In this document: positions 1-5,045 of the stretch, piece by piece
Layout of the letters: each line of letters begins with the position of its first letter
Position numbering within the stretch: position 1 is the stretch's first letter
Assembly: GCA_009926645.1 (NCBI GenBank)
Contig: RFOO01000102.1
Span: forward strand, 1-5,045
Length of the DNA stretch: 5,045 nt
Source: a bacterium
Lineage (GTDB): Bacteria > Verrucomicrobiota > Verrucomicrobiia > Opitutales > UBA953
Direction of reading: 5' to 3'
Position numbers and translations under genes: made by a program
Notes under the pieces: model-generated
What the model was told of the DNA's origin: nothing
Databases searched by the model: none
The model's input: the letters and a program-made list of their open reading frames with translations, nothing else

Positions 1-770
1 TTGCCTCGGCGATAACCGCCATCCATGGTGATAACGGCCTTCGATTTAGCATCGTTGACTCGGTCGCGAATGGATTCAGCGGAGAAACCGCCAAAGACTA
101 CGGAGTGAACAACGCCGATACGTGCGCAAGCGAGTACGGCAATCGCTAGCTCGGGCACCATGGGCATGTAAATTGCCACGGTGTCGCCTTTTTTGAGGCC
201 TAAGTTTTTAAGTACGTTCGCGAAGCGGCTGACTTCTTTGAGGAGTTCACGGTAAGTAATGCGACGAATTTCATCGGCTTCACCATTCGTGGTGGGTTCG
301 CCTTCAAAGACGATGGCGACTTTGTCGCCTAAACCCTTGGCGATTTGCGCATCAAGGCAGTTGTAAGCGATGTTGGTTTTACCATCAACAAACCAGCGGA
401 AGAAAGGCTTTTTAGATTCATCGATGACTTTGGTCCATGGTTCAAACCAGGTCAGTTCTTTTGCTTCATCGCCCCAAAAACCTTCGGGATCATCAATCGA
501 GCGACGGTAAAGCTTTTGATAACCATCCATACCTTTGACGCGTGCTTTAGCGACAAATTCGGCAGAGGGAGGGAAGACTTGCTCAGAATCACCAAAGCCC
601 TCGGAGGCGGCTTTTTTTACATCGGCCATTTCCTCATTCACCGACCCGCTATCACTTTCTTTTTTCCGTAGAATCAAGTAAACGGCGAAGATAATCACGA
701 TAGCCAGAGTGAGGAATAAGCCGGGCTTTTCGACGAAGGTGTTAACGTTAGTATTATTAAGCAATACCAT
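1..770 (-). CDS. acs: Acetyl-CoA synthetase, N-terminal part (AMP-forming), with possible N-terminal membrane anchor
   Basis: AMP-forming acetate-CoA ligase, which activates acetate to acetyl-CoA through acetyl-AMP. Only the first 256 codons are present; the gene runs off the left edge (family about 650 residues). The ACS N-terminal cap domain lies at about residues 83-143 (FWGDEAKELTWFEPW near 98-112). The start of the AMP-binding domain follows, with the classic stretch YMPMVPELAIAVLACARIG (201-219), VVHSVVFGGFSAESIRDR (220-237) and MDGGYRRG at the edge (249-256), the usual CoA-contact region. The longest frame starts at 770 and adds 47 residues before an internal ATG at 629 (MADVKKAAS). 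These include a hydrophobic helix at residues 17-34 followed by RKK, predicting an N-out/C-in anchor. Neither start has a convincing Shine-Dalgarno site: GAGGAA sits only about 2 nt before the 629 ATG. Enzyme identity is very sure; the start is not. A 118-bp gap separates it from the upstream HAD gene on the same strand. Confidence 0.93.
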   Translation of the reverse strand, partial: MVLLNNTNVNTFVEKPGLFLTLAIVIIFAVYLILRKKESDSGSVNEEMADVKKAASEGFGDSEQVFPPSAEFVAKARVKGMDGYQKLYRRSIDDPEGFWGDEAKELTWFEPWTKVIDESKKPFFRWFVDGKTNIAYNCLDAQIAKGLGDKVAIVFEGEPTTNGEADEIRRITYRELLKEVSRFANVLKNLGLKKGDTVAIYMPMVPELAIAVLACARIGVVHSVVFGGFSAESIRDRVNDAKSKAVITMDGGYRRG

Positions 771-795
771 GGTGAATGTTGGGGGCGAGCATCAG

Positions 796-823
796 AGCAT
801 AATTGCCCTGTCGAGGGCAACAA
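796..823 (-). promoter_or_regulatory. Candidate acs promoter (weak match)
   Basis: Read on the minus strand, TTGTTG (818-823) and TATGCT (796-801) are separated by 16 nt. They match the sigma-70 consensus at 3/6 and 4/6 positions. Transcription would start near 789, giving a leader of about 20 nt to the ATG at 770, which would favour the longer acs frame. The inverted repeat at 803-820 covers the spacer and would place a repressor over the promoter. Both hexamers are weak, and Verrucomicrobia-like genomes may use different consensus sequences, so this is only a suggestion. Confidence 0.25.
803..820. repeat. Perfect inverted repeat upstream of acs
   Basis: TTGCCCT and AGGGCAA form 7-bp perfect arms around a 4-nt centre. 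It lies in the 118-bp gap between the HAD gene stop and the acs start. As RNA it would form a stable short hairpin. There is no T-tract after the stem in either direction (the minus strand continues TTATGC, the plus strand CAAAAAC), so it is a poor intrinsic terminator. A protein-binding operator or a 5' leader hairpin for acs are alternatives. The repeat itself is directly visible; its function is inferred. Confidence 0.5.
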
Positions 824-888
824 AAACGGGCGGCCTTGGACACTAATTTTTCTTTTTACCCTCTTGGCCTATTTCCTTGGGGGTCGTT

Positions 889-1554
889 TTACTGCTTACC
901 CGCGGTTAATTCTTGCAGAAGTTCGCTGAAATTATTGACCACACGGGCCCCTAGGCCCTCAAGGCGATCGCGATGCTGGTAGCCGTGCGCGATGAGGATG
1001 CAGTCGGCCCCCATGGCTTGGGCTGCTTCGTAGTCATGAGCCGTATCCCCGAGATAAATGACTTCTTCGGGGTGGAGAGAGAGGTCTTGCAGGTGATTTC
1101 TGGCCCGGTGCTCTTTACTGCCAGCGTAAATGTCCCCACTCCCGCAGGTTTTAATAAAGAGGTCTGCGAGTCCATGTTCTGACAAGGTTTGGCGCAGTAG
1201 TTGATGTTCGTAGGCAGAAAGAATCGAATGAGTCAGTCCGTGAAGAGAAAGGTTTTGGAGTAAATCTTTCGCTTGATGATGGAGTTGGCAGTGAGCCTTC
1301 TTCATCTCGTAAGCAGACATGAATCGAGCTGAGAGCGACTCAAAGGTTACTTGGTCGGTTGTGAAGCCAAGTTTTTCGTAAACCTTGATTGCGGGAAACT
1401 CAAAAATTTGCCGGTAGTGATGAGGATCGAGTAAGGCGCGTTTTTCTTCGGCTAAAATTTGATTCAATGCTTCGCAACAAAGCCAGGTGTCATCGAGCAA
1501 AGTTCCATTCCAATCCCATACGGCGTGGCGATAGGTAGTGAGTTTCTTGCGCAT
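889..1554 (-). CDS. HAD-family phosphatase (phosphoglycolate-phosphatase-like)
   Basis: A complete 221-residue haloacid-dehalogenase-superfamily hydrolase, subfamily I, expected to be a cytoplasmic phosphatase acting on a small phosphorylated metabolite. All four HAD motifs are visible. Motif I is VWDWNGTLLDD (12-22) with nucleophile Asp14. A helical cap follows at about 22-95. Motif II is ILSA (Ser113), motif III is Lys147 in GSKEH, and motif IV is VIYLGDTAHD (165-174) with Asp170 and Asp174 for magnesium. The usual second aspartate of DxDGT is Asn16. This 'DWNGTLLDD' form recurs in a known group of HAD proteins, so it need not mean loss of activity, but it removes the usual general acid. 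The resemblance is to Gph-like phosphatases; the substrate cannot be told. The start at 1554 is the only sensible Met, five residues before the first core strand; no good ribosome site precedes it. It is divergent from hisN and lies upstream of acs on the same strand. Confidence 0.88.
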   Translation of the reverse strand: MRKKLTTYRHAVWDWNGTLLDDTWLCCEALNQILAEEKRALLDPHHYRQIFEFPAIKVYEKLGFTTDQVTFESLSARFMSAYEMKKAHCQLHHQAKDLLQNLSLHGLTHSILSAYEHQLLRQTLSEHGLADLFIKTCGSGDIYAGSKEHRARNHLQDLSLHPEEVIYLGDTAHDYEAAQAMGADCILIAHGYQHRDRLEGLGARVVNNFSELLQELTAGKQ

Positions 1555-1581
1555 GGGTACTTTTAAGGGATACCTCGTAGC

Positions 1582-1607
1582 AAAGAGAGCAAGTCATTGT
1601 TCTCTTT
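1582..1607 (+). repeat. Dyad / hairpin in the HAD-hisN divergent region
   Basis: AAAGAGAGCAA (1582-1592) pairs with TTGTTCTCTTT (1597-1607) around GTCA. The 11-bp stem has a single G-U pair when read as plus-strand RNA and an A-C mismatch when read as minus-strand RNA. A T-run continues to 1609. It sits between two genes that diverge, where no terminator is needed. A regulator-binding dyad is therefore as likely as a leader hairpin or a stop for stray upstream transcription. The pairing is seen directly; the role is inferred. Confidence 0.45.
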
Positions 1608-1609
1608 TT

Positions 1610-1639
1610 CGCAAGGACGCACCAACGCTTGCGTATAAA
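1610..1639 (+). promoter_or_regulatory. Candidate hisN promoter region with CGCAAG/CTTGCG inverted repeat
   Basis: CGCAAG (1610-1615) and CTTGCG (1628-1633) are 6-bp inverted arms 12 bp apart. The right arm abuts TATAAA (1634-1639), a good -10-like box 44 bp before the hisN start. No matching -35 hexamer stands at the usual distance (the bases there read GCAAGG), so either an activator-dependent promoter or chance is possible. The smaller dyad ACGC-TT-GCGT (1625-1634) overlaps the right arm. If real, the arrangement would let a dimeric regulator act on hisN from just upstream of the -10 box. Confidence 0.3.
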
Positions 1640-1683
1640 ACCCTCAATCTTTCCGAGCAATTTCGCTTGGAGTAAGGCGTTAA

Positions 1684-2475
1684 ATGGCTTACCCCTTCTC
1701 TATGCTTTCTGAACTTCAACGCGCCGAGTTGCTCCGATTTGCCGAAGCTTTGGCGGATGAGGTTCGACCGCTACTCTTGCAGGCACATGCTCAGTCCGAA
1801 ACAGCCATCGAAATAAAATCAGACGGCACACCAGTAACAGTTGCGGACCGCGAAGCGGAGGCGTTGATGCGGGCCAAAATTAAGAAGACTTACCCGCATC
1901 ACGGAATTTTAGGTGAGGAGTTTGGGGCAGAAAATGCGGACGCTGAATATTGCTGGGTGCTTGATCCGATTGATGGAACGAAGTCATTTCTTTCGCGCGT
2001 TCCTCTTTATACCACTTTGATTGGTTTACGTTATCAAGGGCAGCCGAGCTTGGGGTTGATTGATCAACCCGTATTGCGTGAACGTGTTGTTGGCGATGGG
2101 GTGGTGACTAAATTTAATGGGAAAATAGTGCGCGCTAAAGAGGTTCCTTTAAATCAGGCCGTTGTCGTTGGTTCAGACTTTGATCATATTCGTCGCTACC
2201 AACCTCAAGCTCACTGGACGCGATTGGCTGATGCCGTTGCCCATACTCGTACGTGGGGAGATGGTTACGGTTATTTACTGGTGGCCACGGGGCGCGCCCA
2301 AGTTGTCGTCGACCCCGTGATGAATCCTTGGGACATCATTCCGATACTCCCCCTATTAAAAGGAGCGGGAGCGAAGGTGACGAGTTGGCAGGGCGGAGAC
2401 GCTTTATCCGCGGGCAATGTGATAGCCGCTGCTCCACAGTTGCACGCCGCTGTACTGCAAACGCTCGGCGTTTAA
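1684..2475 (+). CDS. hisN: Histidinol-phosphatase, inositol-monophosphatase type
   Basis: A complete 263-residue member of the inositol monophosphatase fold, read as histidinol-phosphatase (L-histidinol phosphate to L-histidinol, the penultimate stage of histidine synthesis), magnesium-dependent and cytoplasmic. Visible motifs are KSDGTPVTVAD (45-55), ILGEEFG (75-81) with ligand Glu78, WVLDPIDGTKSF (91-102) with ligands Asp94 and Asp97, and MNPWD (213-217) with ligand Asp217. The stretch RTWGDGYGYLLVATGRA (189-205) is typical of the HisN branch rather than of inositol monophosphatase or CysQ; HisN proteins often have Cys where this one has Gly194. Length fits the family. AAGG at 1674-1677 lies 6 nt before the ATG and supports this start; Met7 (1702) is a less likely alternative. 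It ends 1 bp from the convergent hisD stop, and HisD uses the HisN product, which strengthens the call. The main alternative is a related sugar- or inositol-phosphatase. Confidence 0.88.
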   Translation: MAYPFSMLSELQRAELLRFAEALADEVRPLLLQAHAQSETAIEIKSDGTPVTVADREAEALMRAKIKKTYPHHGILGEEFGAENADAEYCWVLDPIDGTKSFLSRVPLYTTLIGLRYQGQPSLGLIDQPVLRERVVGDGVVTKFNGKIVRAKEVPLNQAVVVGSDFDHIRRYQPQAHWTRLADAVAHTRTWGDGYGYLLVATGRAQVVVDPVMNPWDIIPILPLLKGAGAKVTSWQGGDALSAGNVIAAAPQLHAAVLQTLGV

Positions 2476-2490
2476 TTTAGGATTTTAATC
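2459..2490 (+). terminator. Possible short terminator at the hisN end
   Basis: AAACGC (2459-2464) and GCGTTT (2468-2473) form a 6-bp stem with a TCG loop. The stem overlaps the hisN stop codon and is followed by the AT-rich tail AATTTAGGATTTT on the plus strand. The stem is short and the T-tract broken, so it is a weak candidate. In the minus direction the stem lies just beyond the hisD stop but is followed by GCAGTAC, so it would not serve hisD as a standard intrinsic terminator. Confidence 0.3.
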
Positions 2491-3775
2491 GGACTTTGAG
2501 GGACTGACCGTGGGCATCGAGGCTTTCCATTTTAGCGAAAGCTTCCACCACGGCTTCGGCTTTTTTCAAAGAGGCTTTGTCGTAGCGAGCAAAGCTGGTC
2601 CGACGTAAGAAGTCAGCAACGCGTAATCCGCTGAAAAATCGACCCGTTCCTCCCGTGGGTAGGGTGTGGCTAGGGCCGGCAGTAAAATCGCCCAAGACAG
2701 TCGGGGTCTCATGACCGAGAAGTAAGGCGCCTGCGGTAGTAATTCCTTCAGAAATCTTTTTTTGTTTTCCCGCAGCGACCATTAACTCGAGGTGCTCGGG
2801 TGCTACTAGGTTGGCAACGCGGACGGCGTCCTCAATTTGATCGACCACAACCACGCAAGTCATCGACTCGATTGCTTTACGAATTTTTTCTCCGTGTTTG
2901 AGGTTGTTCGATTGGGTTCGAGCTTCAGATAAGCAACGTTCGGCGAGGGCTTCACTATCGCAGACCAAATAAAGTTTTTCTTTTCCGCTACCGTGTTCGG
3001 CTTGAGCGCAGAGATCGGCAGCGACCCAAGCAGGCTTGGCTGAGCGATCGGCGATAATCATCACTTCACTGGGGCCAGGGAGAAGGTCGACGCCTACTAA
3101 ACCAAAAAGTTGTCGCTTTGCTTCCGTTACGTAGGCGTTGCCTGGACCAAAAACTTTATCGACTGCGGGAATGCAACCTGTGCCAACAGCCATCGCCGCA
3201 ATGGCTTGTACGCCACCGACTGCATAAACTTCTTTGACGCCACAAAAATGCAGAGCAGCCAGGATATCGGGATTAATTTTTCCTTCAGCGTTAGGGGGAG
3301 TGCAGGCACAGATTTCAGGAACACCTGCGACCTTCGCTGGAATTGCTGTCATTAAAACCGTGGAGACAAGGGGGACTTGCCCGCCGGGTATGTAGAGTCC
3401 GCAACGCTGAATCGCATGGTAACGCTCTCCGACGAGGGCGCCGTGGGGATTCTTGGCTTTCCAGTTTTTAGGTAAAGTTTTGCGATGAAAATCTTCGATA
3501 CAGCGAATGGCTTCTTGCATGGCCTGTTTTTTTTCAGGCACACATTGGTCGGCCGCTTTTTGTAACTGTTCAGCGGAAATGCGTAATTGCCGAATGTTTA
3601 ACTTAGCGTGATCAAAGCGAGCGGTGTGATAAAGCACCGCTACATCACCGCGGGTGCGAACATCCTCAATAATCGCACCGACCGCTTGGCGGATTTCTGC
3701 AACCGCTTCGCCATTGCCCACAAAGGCGCGAAGTTTGGAGGGGAAGTCTTTGTCGCTGGCCCGAAGTACTGGCAT
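2477..3775 (-). CDS. hisD: Histidinol dehydrogenase
   Basis: A complete 432-residue zinc- and NAD-dependent histidinol dehydrogenase, catalysing the last two oxidations of histidine synthesis (histidinol to histidinal to histidine). The length is normal for the family. Zinc ligands match the pattern Gln258 and His261 (AQAEHG), Asp363 (LGDFTAGPSH) and His422 (DAHGQS). The catalytic pair is Glu327-His328 in APEHLE, with His370 in GPSH. The dinucleotide-binding regions GGVQAIAAMAVGT (187-199) and FGPGNAYVTEAK (209-220) and the PGPSEVMIIAD segment (233-243) are intact. The start at 3775 gives the standard N-terminus. It follows the stop of the upstream LolA-like gene by 4 nt and has no clear Shine-Dalgarno site, so translation is probably coupled. 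It shares the cluster with hisA and converges on hisN with a 1-bp gap, so any hisD transcript that reads through is antisense to hisN. Confidence 0.98.
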   Translation of the reverse strand: MPVLRASDKDFPSKLRAFVGNGEAVAEIRQAVGAIIEDVRTRGDVAVLYHTARFDHAKLNIRQLRISAEQLQKAADQCVPEKKQAMQEAIRCIEDFHRKTLPKNWKAKNPHGALVGERYHAIQRCGLYIPGGQVPLVSTVLMTAIPAKVAGVPEICACTPPNAEGKINPDILAALHFCGVKEVYAVGGVQAIAAMAVGTGCIPAVDKVFGPGNAYVTEAKRQLFGLVGVDLLPGPSEVMIIADRSAKPAWVAADLCAQAEHGSGKEKLYLVCDSEALAERCLSEARTQSNNLKHGEKIRKAIESMTCVVVVDQIEDAVRVANLVAPEHLELMVAAGKQKKISEGITTAGALLLGHETPTVLGDFTAGPSHTLPTGGTGRFFSGLRVADFLRRTSFARYDKASLKKAEAVVEAFAKMESLDAHGQSLKVRLKS

Positions 3776-3779
3776 AGTC

Positions 3780-4523
3780 TTAACGAACGGGGAAAGTGAA
3801 GATATCCTCGCTCACGCTGGGGTTAAGGGTGATTTTTTCGTATGTCACGTCGAGTAAGACTTTGCCGTCGATAAATACTTTTTCGCGTTTGACGAACGTA
3901 ACCTCACCCTCGGTGGTAAATTCTTCGACTTGTTGACGCTGTTGTTGTCCGGCTTCGGTTTTCTGGTCGTAGGCGACCAACTTAAAGTTTTCTGTGTTAA
4001 AGAAGCGCGTCACGGCGAAGCCGTTCTTGTAGCGATACTCGAGGGCATACACCGTTTGTTCATTAACTTTGTCTTTACCGATTAACTTCACGCTTCCGAT
4101 TTCCTTGGCGGGCGCAGCAAAGAAACTGAGTTCATCGGTGGTCATCTCGCGCATACGAGCAACTTGAGCAAACCCGATAATTTTACTTTCACCTTGTCCG
4201 TTAGTTAGATTACGTCGAGCGGCCCAACCTTCGAGGCCGTTGCTTGCGGTGATATTTTCTAAAGTGTAATCTTTGTTATAATCCACTTGGCGACGGGAAG
4301 CACCTACTTCATCGAGAATCGTTAGTCCGAGAGGGTTTTTTTCGGGGTCAGTAAAGCGCAACTCATACCTTACGCCCTTAATCTTGTTAAGAGCTTGAGG
4401 ATCTTTGGCGATTGCCGCACGAGCCTTCTCGATGATTTCTCGAGCGCTTAAATCAGCGGCTTGGCTAGTTTGGGGAACGAGCCCTAAAGCCAAGGCAACG
4501 AGCATAAGGCGGAGGTGTGCCAT
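3780..4523 (-). CDS. Secreted LolA-like (outer-membrane lipoprotein-sorting-like) protein of unknown function
   Basis: A complete 247-residue exported protein. Residues 1-22 form a signal peptide (short charged start, hydrophobic LMLVALALGLV, SQA before the likely cut after Ala22). There is no lipobox Cys, so it should be a soluble periplasmic protein. The mature part has the look of the LolA/LolB-like fold. A helix comes first (REIIEKARAAI), followed by beta-strands with GLEGW (96-100) and YALEYRYKNGFAVTRFFNTENFKLVAY (159-185). The C-terminus TLNPSVSEDIFTFP (232-245) resembles the 'NP..DD.LF..P' ending common in such proteins. In the family this half-barrel binds acyl chains of lipoproteins; whether this one does cannot be told. 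A Gln-rich patch (QQQRQQ, 193-198) stands out. It lies between hisA (96 bp upstream) and hisD (4 nt downstream) and is probably co-transcribed with hisD. No histidine-pathway role is evident. No Shine-Dalgarno site is seen. Confidence 0.72.
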   Translation of the reverse strand: MAHLRLMLVALALGLVPQTSQAADLSAREIIEKARAAIAKDPQALNKIKGVRYELRFTDPEKNPLGLTILDEVGASRRQVDYNKDYTLENITASNGLEGWAARRNLTNGQGESKIIGFAQVARMREMTTDELSFFAAPAKEIGSVKLIGKDKVNEQTVYALEYRYKNGFAVTRFFNTENFKLVAYDQKTEAGQQQRQQVEEFTTEGEVTFVKREKVFIDGKVLLDVTYEKITLNPSVSEDIFTFPVR

Positions 4524-4619
4524 AAGAGTCTAGAATTTGCCTAGGGGTGGTTTTTTGGCAAGCACAGGAATGGCTGAGGTGTAACTCTGGCCAATAAAAT
4601 TAAGGAATAAACGAGCTAT
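4524..4619 (-). other. 96-bp spacer between hisA and the LolA-like gene
   Basis: No gene is seen here. Read on the minus strand it begins AT-rich (TTTATTCCTTAATTTTATT) and contains TTGCCA, a 5/6 match to a -35 box, close to the LolA-like start, but no convincing -10 box follows. The 5-bp arms TTGCC and GGCAA (4537-4541 and 4557-4561 on the plus strand) could form a weak stem with a 15-nt loop. The gap is long enough for a separate promoter for the LolA-like gene and hisD, but none can be assigned. Confidence 0.3.
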
Positions 4620-5045
4620 TTAACTGCGTGAGGCTTGCAGTAAATCGCCGACCGTTGTTCGTCCCTCATAAAGAGCTTTGCCGACGATAGCACCAACAAG
4701 GTTCGGGTAGGCTCGGGCAAGTTGTGCAAGTTTAGCGACATCGTCAGTGCTCGCGACACCTCCTGAGGCAATGACACCACAGGGGCAAATACGTAAAAGT
4801 GTTTCTAGAGATTTCCAATTTGGCCCTGTGAGCATACCATCGGTTGCGATATCGGTGTAGATGACGGTTGAGATACCAAGTTCGCCAACTTCTTTCGCAA
4901 AGTCTGGTGCTTTGAGACCAGTAACAGCCGTCCAGCCTTTCACGGCGACGAGGCCATCTTTCGCATCAATGCCCACAGCGAGTTTAGCTCCATGGGCTTG
5001 TGCCATCTCGCGTAAAAAGGCGGGGTCGGTGGCGGCTCGGGTGCC
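4620..5045 (-). CDS. hisA: ProFAR isomerase HisA, C-terminal part
   Basis: The C-terminal 141 residues of 1-(5-phosphoribosyl)-5-[(5-phosphoribosylamino)methylideneamino]imidazole-4-carboxamide isomerase, a cytoplasmic (beta/alpha)8-barrel enzyme of histidine synthesis. The frame is open to the right edge, so the N-terminal half (about 100 residues) lies outside the window. Visible signatures are the GT-R-A segment at the edge, VGIDAKDGLVAVKGW with the second catalytic Asp (residue 27 of the visible part), YTDIATDGMLTGPN, and the C-terminal phosphate-binding motifs VIASGGVAS and AIVGKALYEGR. TDIATDGMLTGPN separates HisA from its paralogue HisF, which has a TSMDRDG-type sequence there. The Met codon at 5006 is internal, not the start. 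It heads the visible part of the minus-strand cluster hisA - LolA-like gene - hisD. Confidence 0.96.
   Translation of the reverse strand, partial: GTRAATDPAFLREMAQAHGAKLAVGIDAKDGLVAVKGWTAVTGLKAPDFAKEVGELGISTVIYTDIATDGMLTGPNWKSLETLLRICPCGVIASGGVASTDDVAKLAQLARAYPNLVGAIVGKALYEGRTTVGDLLQASRS

Noticed and set aside
345..671. Plus-strand open frame of 108 codons opposite the acs start
   Set aside because: It lies wholly antisense to acs codons that match the family well, has no recognisable domain, and no ribosome site was identified for it. It is a shadow frame.
803..820. Inverted repeat as the transcription terminator of the HAD gene
   Set aside because: The minus strand has no U-tract after the stem; the T-run lies before it. 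It is kept only as a repeat and possible operator.
951..1182. Open frames on both strands inside the HAD gene
   Set aside because: They overlap the HAD motif II-IV region, whose frame is clearly the coding one; the products have no domain features.
1555..1683. A his leader peptide with a run of histidine codons upstream of hisN
   Set aside because: No short frame with clustered CAT/CAC codons was found in the gap, so classical his attenuation is not supported here.
3110..3857. Several 60-80-codon frames over hisD and the end of the LolA-like gene
   Set aside because: All overlap strongly conserved hisD sequence or the LolA-like C-terminus in other frames, and none has its own start signals.
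4537..4561. TTGCC/GGCAA stem before the LolA-like gene as a terminator or riboswitch
   Set aside because: The arms are only 5 bp with a 15-nt loop and no T-tract follows in the minus direction; it is too weak to claim.

Overview
The window is an ordinary-looking bacterial chromosomal segment (roughly 50% GC, tightly packed, no mobile element, RNA gene or CRISPR array seen) dominated by histidine biosynthesis. Six protein genes are visible: five on the minus strand and one on the plus strand. The two end genes run off the window. The best guess for the source is a Verrucomicrobiota bacterium, perhaps Opitutae. Three things suggest it: the HAD hydrolase of the 'DWNGTLLDD' type, a stand-alone inositol-monophosphatase-type histidinol-phosphatase instead of enteric HisB, and weak or absent Shine-Dalgarno sites at most starts. 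This assignment is an inference from protein style, not a database match.

Left part (1-1554, minus strand): the N-terminal 256 codons of an acetyl-CoA synthetase (acs), whose longest reading frame begins with a single transmembrane segment. Then comes a 118-bp gap holding a perfect 7-bp-arm inverted repeat, and then a complete HAD-family phosphatase gene. Middle (1555-1683): a 129-bp divergent control region with two adjacent dyads and a TATAAA box. It separates the HAD gene from hisN, the only plus-strand gene (1684-2475).

Right part (2477-5045, minus strand): a cluster read right to left as hisA (partial), a small secreted LolA-like protein, then hisD. hisD and the LolA-like gene are 4 nt apart. 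hisD and hisN end tail to tail with 1 bp between their stop codons.

Functionally, HisA acts in the middle of the histidine pathway. HisN (histidinol phosphate to histidinol) and HisD (histidinol to histidine) carry out its last steps, so the convergent hisN/hisD pair encodes consecutive enzymes on opposite strands. The exported LolA-like protein inside the his cluster has no obvious role in the pathway. No clearly undescribed system is present. The most notable points are the possible membrane-anchored acetyl-CoA synthetase, the exported protein in the his cluster, and the dyads in the control regions.
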